Positions 9,247 through 19,733 are shown, counted from the stretch's first letter. The stretch: DNA of 64,000 bases from Shewanella metallivivens (GCF_028750675.1 NZ_JAQQPZ010000001.1:413327-477326), one strand, 5' to 3'. Numbers and translations: made by a program. The notes: generated by a model from the sequence alone, not told the origin.

Positions 9247-12200
9247 GCTGGTGTCTCCGCAGTATTGCTCTGGACATCTTTGGCATCATATTGCTTGCGG
9301 TCAAATAGGGCATACAATGCTGGAATGACCAATAATGTCAGTAGTGTAGACATACAAAGACCAAAAATTACGGTAATAGCCATCGGCGCCCGCACCTCAC
9401 TGCCATCACCCATGCCAATGGCCATGGGTAATAAGCCCAAGGTGGTGGTTAGGGTGGTCATCATGATTGGGCGAAGACGAGATTGCGCGGCATCATTAAT
9501 GGCGCTCAGTTTTTCTTGTCCTTGTTGACGCAGTTGATTAATTCGGTCAACCAGTACAATGGCATTATTCACCACAATCCCGGCCAACATAATTAGGCCA
9601 ATGAACACCACAACACTGATGTGGGTACCGGTAATGAATAACCCGACGATACTGCCAGCAACTGCCATCGGCACCGCAATAAGAATTAATAACGGATGCA
9701 GTAGCGATTCAAACTGGCTTGCCATCACCAAGTAAACTAAAAAGATAGCCAATACTAGTGCGATGTTAAGCGACTCAAATGAGTGCTCCATTTCTTCATT
9801 TTGTCCACCAAAACGGGCTTGAATAGAGCTTGGTAGCTGTTGTTTTGCCAATATTTCTTGTGCTTTAAGTACCGCTTCAGTTAAATCGCCATAGGCTAAG
9901 TTTGATGACACAATTGCCACCCGTTGTTGGCTAATACGGTTAATGGCTGAAGGGCCAATTTGCAGGTGCACCGCAGCTATGGCACTTAATGGAATGGGTT
10001 GGCTGCTATTAGGATTAATAATTAACGATTCGATGTCGCTTATTTGATCGCGCTCGGCTTGTTCGCTGCGCACTAAAATATCGACTTTACGGTCGCGTAC
10101 CGTAAATTGACTGGCAATGGTGCCGCCGACTCGCTGAGCGATACGATTTGCTACCGTTGGCGCATCCATGCCTAGAGCGGCTAAGCGGGCATGATCAAAG
10201 CGAATGCTGATTTCGGGTTGGCCATCGCGCAACGTAGTATTGATGTCGCTAAAACGATCATTGTCTCCTAAGGCCTTGACCAATTGGTCGGCGCTTTGTT
10301 TCAGTAAAGTTAAGTCATAGCCTGATAGCTCAATTTCGAGTGGGGTTTTAAAACTAAATAGTTCAGGGTGTTCTATTTGAGCTTCAAGCTCAGGGATGTT
10401 GCGAGCGGTTTGACGTAGCACTTGGCTAACGGCATTAAAGGCTAAATGATCGGCCAATACCACTTGCAATCTGCCCCAGTTTTCACCGCCACGCGCAGTG
10501 TCTGAGGTCATTAAACCGCCACTGCCTGCTTGGCTATAGGCACGTTTTACATCATCACGGTCTTTAATTGATAATGCCAATTGTTGTAATACTGCATCCG
10601 TTTCAGTTACTTCGGTGCCAGGGGGTAATAATATTTCCACATAAAATTCCCCTTGGTTCATTGGTGGAATAAGCTCCATCCCGAGTTTAGGCAGTAAACT
10701 GCTCGAAGCTAATGTCACTATTAACGCAATCACTAAGGTCAGCACCTGATGACGTAATGCATGGCGCAGTATGCGGTAATACGTTGCTTCTACACGTCGA
10801 TAAACCCAGTTAAAACTCGCGCAAATGGGAGTAAATAAAAAACCAAGTACACTGCTGATAAAGCGGCTGGAGACGATAATAGCAGTGAGTAAACCTGCAG
10901 GTAAGTAGCTAAATAATAACGTAAACGGGAATTTAATTACTGTCACTAGGTAGTAAACGATTTTACCTCTGGTATTAGTGGGCTTTACCACTTTTGGCGA
11001 GACAACGGGGTCCGGAAGACTCGTAAATCCTTGGCGAGAGGCCAGCATTGGGATTGCCGTTAACGCAACAAATAATGAAGCGAGTAGTGCAAACGTAACC
11101 GTTAACGCTTGGTCTGCAAATAATGCTCCGGCAATGCCGTCGACAAACACTAAGGGTAAAAACACCGCTAATGTGGTTAAGGTTGAGGCAAAAATAGCGC
11201 CTGCGACTTCTTTACAGCCTGTCACTGACGCATCAATCTTACTCATTCCTGCTGATTTATAACGGTCAATATTTTCCAATACCACAATGGCGTTATCCAC
11301 CAATAAACCGATGGCCAGCGCAATGCCGCCCAGTGACATAATGTTTAAGCTGATGTCGGCAAAATACATCATATTAAAGGTGGCAATCACCGAAAATGGA
11401 ATTGAAATAGAGATAATCAAAGTAGCAATAATATCGCGCAAAAACAGATATATAACTAACATCGCTAATAAGCTACCAAATAGGGCTGCGGAGGTTACTT
11501 CATTAACTGCGCTTTCAATAAATTCAGACTGATCGTAAATGACGTTAAGCCGGTTTTTAGTGTTAACTTGATTGATGTTTGCCAGCTCTGCGTGGAGTTT
11601 TTTTGCGACCGCAACCGTATTGGCATCACCTTCTTTATAAATGGCTAACTCAATGGACTCTGTCTCACCAATCCGCGTGATATCGCTGCGCTCTTTATAG
11701 GCATCGGATATGACAGCAATATCAGACAGTCTCACGAGGGTTTGCTCGTTACGATAAACAATGACTTGGCCAAGTTCTTCGAGTGAGTTGAATTGATTTA
11801 AGGTTCTGACTAAGTATTCTTTGTCACCTTGTATCACTTTGCCTGCAGATAAATTGATGTTTTCTTCATTAATGCGACGTTTAATTTGGTCTGCATTAAG
11901 GTTCAATTGACTGAGTTTTTGTTGATTAAGCTCAATATGTACTTCTTGCTCGAGTCCACCCGATAACCTTACCGCAGCAACGCCCGACAATGCCTCAAGG
12001 CGACGCTTAAGTTCTTCATCTGCAAAAGTACGCATTTGTTTAAGTTGCTCTGCATCGGCGTTGGGTACTGAAAATGCTAAGCGCATAATGGGATCAAGGT
12101 TTGGGTTAAAGCGTAATAACAGTGGCTTATTAATATCTAACGGGAGCTCAATGGTATCAATTTTTTCACGTACTTCTAAACTTGCCATGTCCATGTTGGT

Positions 12201-12494
12201 GCCCCATTCGAACTCGAGCACCACATCGGACATGCCTGAGCGTGAAATAGAACTAATTTTACGCAAGCCTTTAACCACACCGACTGCTTCTTCTATGGGT
12301 TTGGAGACAAGTTGTTCAATTTCAACCGGCGCAGCGCCATCGTATGCGGTGCGAATGGTCACGCTCGGGTAACTTAAATCGGGTAACAGTTTGACGGCAA
12401 GGCGAGAAAATCCCACCATACCAAATAGCATTACGGCAAGCATGAACATCCACACCGTAACGGGACGCTTAACTGAGGTATTTATCATTGACAT
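9243..12494 (-). CDS. RND efflux transporter permease (first pump gene)
   Basis: 1083-aa RND permease starting MSMINTSVKRPVTVWMFMLA. It is distinct from the second pump in sequence and slightly longer, with an insertion after TM6 (around 10800-11000). The conserved TM4 region reads GLLVDNAIVVLENIDR and the C-terminal half GIVVNNAIVLVDRIN. It lies 12 bp after the adaptor gene and overlaps the following pump by 4 bp. The one-adaptor/two-pump order recalls MdtABC, where the two permeases form a mixed trimer; whether these do is inference. Confidence 0.93.
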   Translation of the reverse strand: MSMINTSVKRPVTVWMFMLAVMLFGMVGFSRLAVKLLPDLSYPSVTIRTAYDGAAPVEIEQLVSKPIEEAVGVVKGLRKISSISRSGMSDVVLEFEWGTNMDMASLEVREKIDTIELPLDINKPLLLRFNPNLDPIMRLAFSVPNADAEQLKQMRTFADEELKRRLEALSGVAAVRLSGGLEQEVHIELNQQKLSQLNLNADQIKRRINEENINLSAGKVIQGDKEYLVRTLNQFNSLEELGQVIVYRNEQTLVRLSDIAVISDAYKERSDITRIGETESIELAIYKEGDANTVAVAKKLHAELANINQVNTKNRLNVIYDQSEFIESAVNEVTSAALFGSLLAMLVIYLFLRDIIATLIISISIPFSVIATFNMMYFADISLNIMSLGGIALAIGLLVDNAIVVLENIDRYKSAGMSKIDASVTGCKEVAGAIFASTLTTLAVFLPLVFVDGIAGALFADQALTVTFALLASLFVALTAIPMLASRQGFTSLPDPVVSPKVVKPTNTRGKIVYYLVTVIKFPFTLLFSYLPAGLLTAIIVSSRFISSVLGFLFTPICASFNWVYRRVEATYYRILRHALRHQVLTLVIALIVTLASSSLLPKLGMELIPPMNQGEFYVEILLPPGTEVTETDAVLQQLALSIKDRDDVKRAYSQAGSGGLMTSDTARGGENWGRLQVVLADHLAFNAVSQVLRQTARNIPELEAQIEHPELFSFKTPLEIELSGYDLTLLKQSADQLVKALGDNDRFSDINTTLRDGQPEISIRFDHARLAALGMDAPTVANRIAQRVGGTIASQFTVRDRKVDILVRSEQAERDQISDIESLIINPNSSQPIPLSAIAAVHLQIGPSAINRISQQRVAIVSSNLAYGDLTEAVLKAQEILAKQQLPSSIQARFGGQNEEMEHSFESLNIALVLAIFLVYLVMASQFESLLHPLLILIAVPMAVAGSIVGLFITGTHISVVVFIGLIMLAGIVVNNAIVLVDRINQLRQQGQEKLSAINDAAQSRLRPIMMTTLTTTLGLLPMAIGMGDGSEVRAPMAITVIFGLCMSTLLTLLVIPALYALFDRKQYDAKDVQSNTAETPA

Positions 12495-12506
12495 GATCTT
12501 GCTCCG

Positions 12507-13559
12507 TTATCGAATGGCTGCAAAGCTAAGCGGGGTAATGATTTCTACCAATGATTGGTCTTTAAGGTTTTGTTGGCCACGAATGACAATTTGTTCGCCT
12601 GCACTCACACCCGACACGATCTCAACCGTGTTGTTTTCTCGATAGCCAAGGCTCACTTCTCTGCGTTCAGCTTTGGCATCTTTGACCACATAGAGTGCTT
12701 GAGTATTATCTTGATTAATCAGGGCATTATAAGGAACAGTTAACACATCTTGATGGGTGTCGTATTTAAGCTCCACTCGAGTAAACATACCTGCTTTTAA
12801 GGCCGCATTTTGGTTGGGGACCGCTAATGTCACCTTAAATGTGCCGCTTTGGGCATCAACAATTGGACTGATACGCAATACTTTTGCGTCAATGGCAGCT
12901 GTGTGGTTGGATTGTTGTTGAATAATACTGGCATGTTGGCCAATGCGTAAGCTGGCTAGCTGTTGCTCTGGTAAATGTAAAATCCCATGAAGCTGATCTT
13001 GATTGACCACATAAAATAGCTCTTGAAACTCTTTAGCCATATTGCCTAATTTGATATGACGTGCAGCAATCACACCATCGATAGGCGAGGTGATGAGGCT
13101 TTCTTTAACTTGGAGTTCGGCGAGATCGCGTTGTGCTTTTGCTGCTTGTAGATTAAATTCAAGTTTAGCCAAGGCATCTTGGCTAATAAACTCTTTATTG
13201 GTCATTTTATTTAAACGGTTTAGCTCTTGTTCAATGATTTGCACTTCGGCTTCAGAACGATTGAAATCGTAACGTTGGCGTTTTGCGTCAATTACCGCAA
13301 GCACTTGCCCTTTGGTGACTCTATCACCTTCTTCCACATTAATGAGTTCAACGATGCCTGCAATTCTGCTCATCACATGTGATTCTTCTGGCGCTTCGAG
13401 TGTGGCAGTTGTGCTATAAAATGACGATACATTACCTGTCTCAACCAATGCCGTTTCTACCGGTATAGCAAATTTTTCTTCTTCTTTTGTTTGTTCTGCT
13501 TCACCCGAGCATGCACTTAATGTTGCAATGCAAAGTAATGGGATTGCCAATTTTTTCAT
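12507..13559 (-). CDS. RND efflux periplasmic adaptor (HlyD/MFP family lipoprotein)
   Basis: 350-aa membrane-fusion protein linking the RND pumps to an outer-membrane channel. The N-terminus MKKLAIPLLCIATLSACSG carries a lipobox (LSAC), so it is predicted to be lipid-anchored. A lipoyl/barrel-sandwich half (ESHVMSRIAGIVELINVEEG) and a long alpha-hairpin follow, then beta-barrel segments. An in-frame ATG at 13577 with AGG upstream is an alternative start adding six residues. It heads the adaptor-pump-pump operon. Confidence 0.92.
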   Translation of the reverse strand: MKKLAIPLLCIATLSACSGEAEQTKEEEKFAIPVETALVETGNVSSFYSTTATLEAPEESHVMSRIAGIVELINVEEGDRVTKGQVLAVIDAKRQRYDFNRSEAEVQIIEQELNRLNKMTNKEFISQDALAKLEFNLQAAKAQRDLAELQVKESLITSPIDGVIAARHIKLGNMAKEFQELFYVVNQDQLHGILHLPEQQLASLRIGQHASIIQQQSNHTAAIDAKVLRISPIVDAQSGTFKVTLAVPNQNAALKAGMFTRVELKYDTHQDVLTVPYNALINQDNTQALYVVKDAKAERREVSLGYRENNTVEIVSGVSAGEQIVIRGQQNLKDQSLVEIITPLSFAAIR

Positions 13560-13873
13560 GCTGTTAAACCTATCCATGAGGTACCTGCCAGTGTTATATT
13601 TTTGAAATCAATGACCGTGATGTATGATGCTTTGCATAGATTAATAGGCATCACGTTATCATGTGTAATCAATGTTAATGAATAACCAGTAAGCACTTAA
13701 CGTGCCAAATTTAAAAGATTCTATTTAACAATAGCTTACTTATTTGGCTTGATAAGGTTAGCTAAACTGACAATGTTAAAATAGTTAAAATAATTAACTA
13801 TTAGTGAAATTGGTTAATGTATAGATGGCGTCTAATGTGGCGTCCGAAGTAAACATTCAATAAGGAAATAATA
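13560..13873. promoter_or_regulatory. Divergent intergenic region with AT-rich inverted repeat
   Basis: Gene-free region between the efflux adaptor (minus) and the lipoprotein (plus). The only clear structure is AATAGTTAA (13780-13788) and TTAACTATT (13794-13802), perfect 9-bp arms around 5 bases, 71 bp before the lipoprotein ATG. It could be an operator for a dimeric repressor. In such AT-rich sequence chance is a real alternative. Confidence 0.35.
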
Positions 13874-14704
13874 ATGAGAACAACATGGTTAGTTGTCGCG
13901 GCATCTGCATTGATGCTGACATCGTGCAGTTCACTCGTCAGTCAACAAACGGGTAAACAATCAGTTTCGAGTAGTTTGATGACGTTTTTGTACCCAGAGC
14001 AAACCGCTAAAGCTCCCCATACTCCTGAGATTCCACTATTAAGTTTACCTGTTAACGTTGGGATTGCTTTTGTCCCGTCAACCGGTTGGAAAGGTAATGC
14101 CATTCATAATAAAGATCAGTATGAATTGCTCGAAAAAGTCAAAGCATCGTTTGTGCAATATGATTATATCGATCGCATTGAGGTTATCCCCAGCACATAT
14201 CTGGCTGGTGGTGAAGGATTTAGTACATTAGAGCAAGTTGGACGCTTATACGATGTCGATGTGATGGCATTAGTGTCGTATGATCAAGTGACTAAATCAG
14301 TAGAAAATAATGCTGCATTACTATACTGGACGATTGTTGGGATGTACGTCATCCCGGGTAATGAAAACACGGTGCAAACCTTTGTTGATACTGCGGTGTT
14401 CGATATAAAAAGCCGAAAAATGTTATTTAGAGCTCCTGGAATAAGTAAGTTGGCGCAACGAACCACCGCGATTGGGGTTGATGAAACCTTATCTGAGAAG
14501 TCTATGCAAGGATTTGATTTAGCCGTAACGGACATGACTAAAAACCTAGGTGATGAATTGGCACGCTTTAAAACAAGAGTGAAAGAAGAGAAAATTGCTA
14601 AAGTCGAACATAAGGCTAACTACAGTGGTGGGGCGATAACTCCCATTAGTTTGTTAATGCTATTTGTGATGGCGATGGGAAGGGTGAGAACAACCGCTAA
14701 ATAA
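13874..14704 (+). CDS. Rhombotarget-type lipoprotein (GlyGly-CTERM-like tail)
   Basis: 276-aa predicted lipoprotein. The signal peptide MRTTWLVVAASALMLTSCSS carries lipobox LTSC. The C-terminus has SGGAITPISLLMLFVMAMG followed by RVRTTAK, i.e. Gly-Gly, a single hydrophobic helix and a basic end. This matches the GlyGly-CTERM sorting signal cleaved by rhombosortase, and the overall length and setting match the rhombotarget lipoprotein family known from Shewanella and relatives. The middle (MALVSYDQVTKSVEN..) resembles no enzyme I know. Function is unknown; lipidation at one end and processing at the other are inference. Confidence 0.8.
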   Translation: MRTTWLVVAASALMLTSCSSLVSQQTGKQSVSSSLMTFLYPEQTAKAPHTPEIPLLSLPVNVGIAFVPSTGWKGNAIHNKDQYELLEKVKASFVQYDYIDRIEVIPSTYLAGGEGFSTLEQVGRLYDVDVMALVSYDQVTKSVENNAALLYWTIVGMYVIPGNENTVQTFVDTAVFDIKSRKMLFRAPGISKLAQRTTAIGVDETLSEKSMQGFDLAVTDMTKNLGDELARFKTRVKEEKIAKVEHKANYSGGAITPISLLMLFVMAMGRVRTTAK

Positions 14705-14721
14705 CACGATAAAATAGTATA

Positions 14722-14747
14722 AAAAAAGCGCCTTTCGGCGCTTTTTT
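14722..14747. terminator. Bidirectional terminator between lipoprotein gene and gltA
   Basis: AAAAAAGCGCC, loop TTTC, GGCGCTTTTTT. A-run and T-run flank the stem so it can serve both convergent genes. Confidence 0.9.
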
Positions 14748-14763
14748 GCAACTAATCAAAAGA

Positions 14764-16050
14764 TTAGCGCTTATCAACACTCACAAATTCACGCGCTGAC
14801 TCACCAGTGTATAACTGACGTGGACGGCTGATTTTGTGGCCAGGTTGATCTAACATTTCTTTCCAGTGAGAAATCCAACCAACAGTACGTGACAATGCAA
14901 ATAGCACAGTGAACATACTGGTAGGGATACCAATGGCTTTCATGATGATACCAGAGTAGAAATCGACGTTCGGGTATAGTTTCTTAGAGATGAAGTATTC
15001 ATCTTCTAGGGCAATACGCTCAAGTTCCATTGCTACGTCTAATAACGGATCAACCACTTTAAGTTCTTTAAGGACTTCATGACAGGTTTCACGCATGACT
15101 TTAGCGCGAGGGTCGAAGTTCTTGTAAACACGGTGACCAAAGCCCATTAGGCGGAATGGATCGTTTTTGTCTTTCGCTTTCTCGATAAACTCAGGAATGC
15201 GATCAACGCTGCCAATTTCTTCTAGCATCTGTAGACACGCTTCGTTAGCACCGCCATGAGCAGGCCCCCATAACGAAGCAATACCTGCAGCAATACATGC
15301 AAATGGGTTTGCACCTGAAGAACCCGCTAAACGAACTGTAGATGTAGATGCATTTTGCTCATGATCAGCATGCAATACAAAAATACGGTCCATTGCTTGT
15401 TCTACAACAGGATTAACTTTGTACTCTTCACACGGAGTAGCAAACATCATTGACAAGAAGTTACCCGCATAACTTAAATCGTTACGTGGATAAATAAACG
15501 GTTGTCCCATTGAGTACTTGTAGCACATCGCTGCAATTGTCGGCATTTTCGACACTAAGCGGTAAGCTGCAATTTCACGATGCTTAGGATTGTTCACATC
15601 AAGAGAGTCTTGATAGAAAGCAGATAATGCACCTGTTACACCACATAGCATTGCCATTGGGTGTGCGTCACGACGGAAGCCTCTGAAGAAGAATTCAATT
15701 TGCTCATGTACCATAGTGTGTTGTTTCACTGTGGTCACAAATTGTTCGTAATCAGTTTTAGACGGTAACTCACCGTATAGAAGCAAGTAGCATAAATCGA
15801 GATAAGTCGATTCAGTTGCAAGCTCGTCAATGGCATAACCACGATGTAACAAGATACCTTGCTCACCATCGATATACGTAATTGCTGACTCACAAGATGC
15901 AGTAGCTAGAAAGCCTGGATCAAAGGTGAAATAACCTTTTTTCCCCAGTGTACTGATGTCGATAACGTCAAAACCTTCAGTACCTTTCTTAATCGGTAGG
16001 TCGATTGAATCGTTTCCTGGTAACTCTAATTTGGCTATATTATCAGCCAT
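14764..16050 (-). CDS. gltA: Citrate synthase (type II)
   Basis: Condenses oxaloacetate and acetyl-CoA to citrate. It is 428 aa, the length of the hexameric gammaproteobacterial enzyme. Active-site regions are visible: [20 protein letters not shown] (catalytic His) and [10 protein letters not shown] (second His). AAGGAG sits 9-13 bases before the ATG. It is divergent from sdhC across a 411-bp region, as in E. coli. Confidence 0.98.
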   Translation of the reverse strand: MADNIAKLELPGNDSIDLPIKKGTEGFDVIDISTLGKKGYFTFDPGFLATASCESAITYIDGEQGILLHRGYAIDELATESTYLDLCYLLLYGELPSKTDYEQFVTTVKQHTMVHEQIEFFFRGFRRDAHPMAMLCGVTGALSAFYQDSLDVNNPKHREIAAYRLVSKMPTIAAMCYKYSMGQPFIYPRNDLSYAGNFLSMMFATPCEEYKVNPVVEQAMDRIFVLHADHEQNASTSTVRLAGSSGANPFACIAAGIASLWGPAHGGANEACLQMLEEIGSVDRIPEFIEKAKDKNDPFRLMGFGHRVYKNFDPRAKVMRETCHEVLKELKVVDPLLDVAMELERIALEDEYFISKKLYPNVDFYSGIIMKAIGIPTSMFTVLFALSRTVGWISHWKEMLDQPGHKISRPRQLYTGESAREFVSVDKR

Positions 16051-16461
16051 ACCCCGTTCTCCTTACTTCATTCTTTTCTATGAGTGCGGCATGTTAAGCG
16101 GACATTACTGTACAGCGAATGTGGATCACAGATCAATTTAAATAAGCGTTTAAATTTGTTAGACCATGGTATATATCGGCGCAAAACCGCTCTGTGCTTG
16201 CATTAGAATAAAAAATTAATAAAAAAACTAATTTTGCATAATGTGAGGTTTGTATTTGACAATTCGCGCGAGTATACTTGCCTGCGTCCCTAAGGGAGAC
16301 CAACATCACAGTTTAGTCATCATGAATTTACGAGCTAAATAGTGATTTCTCAACTGATTAACGATGTATGAGAGTAGTCTGTTTTTTGTTTAATCGTGTT
16401 ATGCCGAATGTCGACATTGTCCATTAAGCAAAAAATAGACACATAACAAAAATAATGCTCA
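16051..16461. promoter_or_regulatory. gltA-sdhC divergent control region
   Basis: 411 bp without a gene. A plausible sigma-70 promoter for the sdh operon is TTGTAT (16250-16255), 17-bp spacer, TATACT (16273-16278), giving a leader of roughly 175 bases before sdhC. A TTGACA at 16256-16261 is only 11 bases from that -10 and so is probably not its -35. No convincing CRP or ArcA site was found by eye. Confidence 0.45.
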
Positions 16462-16857
16462 ATGGAGCTGAGTGAGCAGAACGTGAAGAAGCAAAGACCT
16501 GTCCATCTAGACCTGCAAACGATTCGCTTTCCTGCAACAGCGATCGCGTCAATCCTACACCGCATTTCCGGTGTCATCATGCTATTTGCTATTGGTATCC
16601 TTCTTTGGTTGTTAAATTCAACTTTAACATCAGCAGAAGGTTTCGCTAGCGTACAATCCTTGTTCGATGGTTTCGTGATGAAGTTCATCCTCTGGGGGAT
16701 TCTAACTGCGTTGGGTTATCACTTATTAGGTGGCATTCGTCATTTAGTAATGGATTCCGGCCGCTGGGAAGAATTACCTTCGGGTGTCGCATCAGCTAAG
16801 GCTACATTTGCACTAGCAGCAGCCTTTTCAATCATAGCGGGGATTTGGGTATGGTAA
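16462..16857 (+). CDS. sdhC: Succinate dehydrogenase cytochrome b556 subunit
   Basis: Membrane anchor of complex II, 131 aa, with three transmembrane helices. NVKKQRPVHLDLQTIRFP matches the start of E. coli SdhC closely, which supports the ATG at 16462 rather than the internal GTG at 16483. The heme-ligand region reads YHLLGGIRHLVMD. It overlaps sdhD by 7 bases. Confidence 0.96.
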   Translation: MELSEQNVKKQRPVHLDLQTIRFPATAIASILHRISGVIMLFAIGILLWLLNSTLTSAEGFASVQSLFDGFVMKFILWGILTALGYHLLGGIRHLVMDSGRWEELPSGVASAKATFALAAAFSIIAGIWVW

Positions 16858-17198
16858 CAAACGCAGCAAGTTTTGGACGCAGTGGTGTTCATGACTACAT
16901 TTTATTACGCGCAAGTGCAGTGATTCTCGCTTGTTATACTGTCTTTTTAGTTGGCTTTATCGCGTGTAGTGCCCCGTTAACCTTCGAGATTTGGAATGGC
17001 TTATTCAGTTCACTTCCAATGAAAGTATTTACCCTAATAACGCTCGTTGCTTTACTTATCCATGCGTGGATTGGTGTATGGCAAGTGTTGACTGACTATG
17101 TCAAACACACTGCGTTACGTGGTGTATTACAATTTACCTTTGTTGTGGTCGCGTTTAGTTATTTAGCGTCAGGCATTGTAATAGTGTGGGGTGTATAA
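16851..17198 (+). CDS. sdhD: Succinate dehydrogenase membrane anchor subunit
   Basis: 115-aa hydrophobic subunit with three helices that completes the quinone and heme site of complex II. MVTNAASFGRSGVHDYILLRA aligns with E. coli SdhD (MVSNASALGRNGVHD), fixing the ATG at 16851 rather than the TTG two codons earlier. It overlaps the end of sdhC and abuts sdhA directly. Confidence 0.95.
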   Translation: MVTNAASFGRSGVHDYILLRASAVILACYTVFLVGFIACSAPLTFEIWNGLFSSLPMKVFTLITLVALLIHAWIGVWQVLTDYVKHTALRGVLQFTFVVVAFSYLASGIVIVWGV

Positions 17199-18965
17199 GT
17201 GAGTATTCCAGTACGCGAATTTGATGCAATCGTAATCGGCGCTGGTGGCGCTGGTATGCGTGCGGCATTACAGATTTCTAAAGAAGGTAAAAGCTGTGCG
17301 CTTTTATCAAAAGTGTTTCCAACTCGTTCACATACCGTGTCAGCTCAAGGTGGTATCACCGTAGCATTAGGTAATGCGCACGAGGACCATTGGGAACAAC
17401 ACATGTATGACACGGTTAAAGGTTCTGATTTTATCGGTGACCAAGAAGCCATCGAATTTATGTGTCAAACCGGTCCTGAAGCGATTATCGAATTAGAGCA
17501 AATGGGCTTACCATTTTCTCGTTTTGAAAACGGCACTATTTATCAGCGTCCTTTTGGTGGCCAATCTCGTAACTTTGGTGGCGAGCAAGCGGCACGTACT
17601 GCCGCTGCGGCTGACCGTACAGGGCACGCGCTACTTCATTGTCTTTACCAACAAAACGTCAAGCATAAAACAGATGTTTACTCTGAATGGTATGCTTTAG
17701 ATCTCGTTAAAAACGAAGATGGCGTGATTGTGGGTTGTACTGCAATTGAAATTGAAACCGGTGAAATTGTTTACTTTAAAGCTAAAGCAACCATTTTAGC
17801 GACCGGTGGTGCAGGGCGTATTTACGCATCGACCACTAATGCTCACATCAATACTGGCGACGGTGTTGGTATGGCTGCTCGTGCTGGCGTTCAGTTACAA
17901 GACATGGAAATGTGGCAATTCCACCCTACGGGTATTGCTGGTGCTGGGGTACTAGTAACCGAAGGATGTCGTGGTGAAGGTGGATACCTGTTAAATAAAG
18001 ACGGCGAACGTTTTATGGAACGTTATGCTCCTAACGCAAAAGATTTGGCATCTCGAGACGTGGTTGCACGTTCAATGATGACTGAAATCCGCGAAGGTCG
18101 TGGTTTAGATGGTCCATTAGGTCCACATTGTCTGCTAAAACTTGATCACTTAGGTAAAGAGACTTTAGAAGCCCGTTTACCAGGTGTATGTGAATTATCT
18201 CGAACGTTTGCACACATCGATCCGGCTGATGGTCCTATTCCAGTACTACCAACTTGCCATTACATGATGGGTGGCTTGCCAACTAAGGTCAGTGGTCAGG
18301 TTATTCGTAAGAACGACGACGGCACTGAACAAGATGTATTAGGTTTGTTTGCTGTAGGTGAGATAGCTTGTGTATCGGTTCACGGTGCAAACCGCTTAGG
18401 CGGTAACTCATTACTTGACTTAGTGGTATTTGGTCGCGCTGCAGGTCAACATTTAGGTAAAGCATTAGATGCAACACCTGATCCAAAAGCGGCGTCTGAC
18501 GTAGAAATTAATGCATCACTTGCCCGTCTTAATCGTTGGGAAAACAACAAAGACGGTGAAGATCCTGCGGTTATCCGTAAAGACCTTCAATTGTGCATGC
18601 AATTAAATTTCTCTGTTTTCCGCAGTGGTGATGCCATGGCAGAAGGTTTAGAACAGCTTCAAGCTATTCAAAAGCGTCTTGAAAATGCGAAGTTATCTGA
18701 CAATTCAAAAGAATTTAACACCCAACGTATTGAGTGTTTAGAGTTAGATAACTTAATGGCAACTGCGCTTGCGACTGCTTATGCAGCTAATTTCCGTACT
18801 GAAAGCCGCGGCGCGCATTCTCGTGAAGATTATTTAGAACGTGATGATGACAATTGGTTATGTCACAGCTTATTTGACCCTGTAACGACTGCGATGAGCA
18901 AGCGTGATGTCAATATGGCACCTAAATTACGTGAAGCGTTCCCACCTAAGAAACGTACCTACTAA
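17199..18965 (+). CDS. sdhA: Succinate dehydrogenase flavoprotein subunit
   Basis: 588-aa catalytic subunit oxidising succinate to fumarate. It starts with GTG immediately after the sdhD stop. The FAD-binding [10 protein letters not shown] lies near the N-terminus, and the covalent-FAD histidine is in [10 protein letters not shown]. Substrate-site segments [25 protein letters not shown] and PTCHYMMGG are all present. Confidence 0.98.
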   Translation: MSIPVREFDAIVIGAGGAGMRAALQISKEGKSCALLSKVFPTRSHTVSAQGGITVALGNAHEDHWEQHMYDTVKGSDFIGDQEAIEFMCQTGPEAIIELEQMGLPFSRFENGTIYQRPFGGQSRNFGGEQAARTAAAADRTGHALLHCLYQQNVKHKTDVYSEWYALDLVKNEDGVIVGCTAIEIETGEIVYFKAKATILATGGAGRIYASTTNAHINTGDGVGMAARAGVQLQDMEMWQFHPTGIAGAGVLVTEGCRGEGGYLLNKDGERFMERYAPNAKDLASRDVVARSMMTEIREGRGLDGPLGPHCLLKLDHLGKETLEARLPGVCELSRTFAHIDPADGPIPVLPTCHYMMGGLPTKVSGQVIRKNDDGTEQDVLGLFAVGEIACVSVHGANRLGGNSLLDLVVFGRAAGQHLGKALDATPDPKAASDVEINASLARLNRWENNKDGEDPAVIRKDLQLCMQLNFSVFRSGDAMAEGLEQLQAIQKRLENAKLSDNSKEFNTQRIECLELDNLMATALATAYAANFRTESRGAHSREDYLERDDDNWLCHSLFDPVTTAMSKRDVNMAPKLREAFPPKKRTY

Positions 18966-18981
18966 GGCAGGAGTTGCAAAG

Positions 18982-19689
18982 ATGAAATTAACATTTGCAT
19001 TGTATCGTTATAATCCTGATGTAGATACCAAGCCTTACATGAAGGATTACACCCTAGAAGTGCCTGATGGCTCTGATATGATGGTGTTAGATGCGTTAAT
19101 TAAACTGAAAGAACAAGACCCAACGCTTGCGTTCCGTCGTTCATGCCGTGAGGGTGTGTGTGGTTCTGACGGTCTGAATATGAATGGTAAAAACGGCCTA
19201 GCGTGTATCACGCCATTATCGACCCTTAAAGGGAAGAAAATTGAAATCCGTCCTTTACCAGGCATGCCGGTAGTTCGTGATTTGGTTGTAGATTTGACTC
19301 AATTCTACAAGCAATACGAAAAAATTAAGCCTTATCTGATTAATGATGAAAAGGCGCCAGCTCGTGAACATTTACAATCACCTGAAGAGCGTGCTCATTT
19401 AGATGGTTTATATGAATGTATCATGTGTGCATGTTGTTCTACTGCTTGTCCATCATTCTGGTGGAACCCGGATAAGTTTATCGGACCAAGTGGTTTACTC
19501 CATGCATATCGTTTCTTGATTGACAGCCGCGACACGGCAACTGAAGAGCGTTTATCTGAACTAGATGATGCTTACAGTGTGTTCCGTTGTCATGGCATCA
19601 TGAACTGTGTTGATGTTTGTCCAAAAGGATTAAACCCAACTAAAGCGATTGGTCACATTAAGTCAATGCTGCTTAAGCGAGCTGTTTAA
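18982..19689 (+). CDS. sdhB: Succinate dehydrogenase iron-sulfur subunit
   Basis: 235-aa electron-transfer subunit. The 2Fe-2S ligands are in CREGVCGSDG plus GLACIT; the 4Fe-4S and 3Fe-4S ligands are in CIMCACCSTACPS and CHGIMNCVDVCPKG. I chose the ATG at 18982, preceded by AGGAG and matching family length. A longer frame to 18904 lies within sdhA. Confidence 0.97.
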   Translation: MKLTFALYRYNPDVDTKPYMKDYTLEVPDGSDMMVLDALIKLKEQDPTLAFRRSCREGVCGSDGLNMNGKNGLACITPLSTLKGKKIEIRPLPGMPVVRDLVVDLTQFYKQYEKIKPYLINDEKAPAREHLQSPEERAHLDGLYECIMCACCSTACPSFWWNPDKFIGPSGLLHAYRFLIDSRDTATEERLSELDDAYSVFRCHGIMNCVDVCPKGLNPTKAIGHIKSMLLKRAV

Positions 19690-19733
19690 TGCACCAAACA
19701 GAGCAAAATAGTTTACGTTATTGAGCTCGATTG

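Noticed and set aside
9243..12494. Several 80-100 codon open frames antisense to the RND pump genes, e.g. 12061-12372 and 10978-11262 on plus
   Set aside because: They mirror the codon structure of the long real genes, lack ribosome sites and show no recognisable protein features.
16256..16278. TTGACA plus TATACT as the sdh promoter pair
   Set aside because: Only 11 bases apart; TTGTAT just upstream gives the proper 17-base spacing to the same -10.
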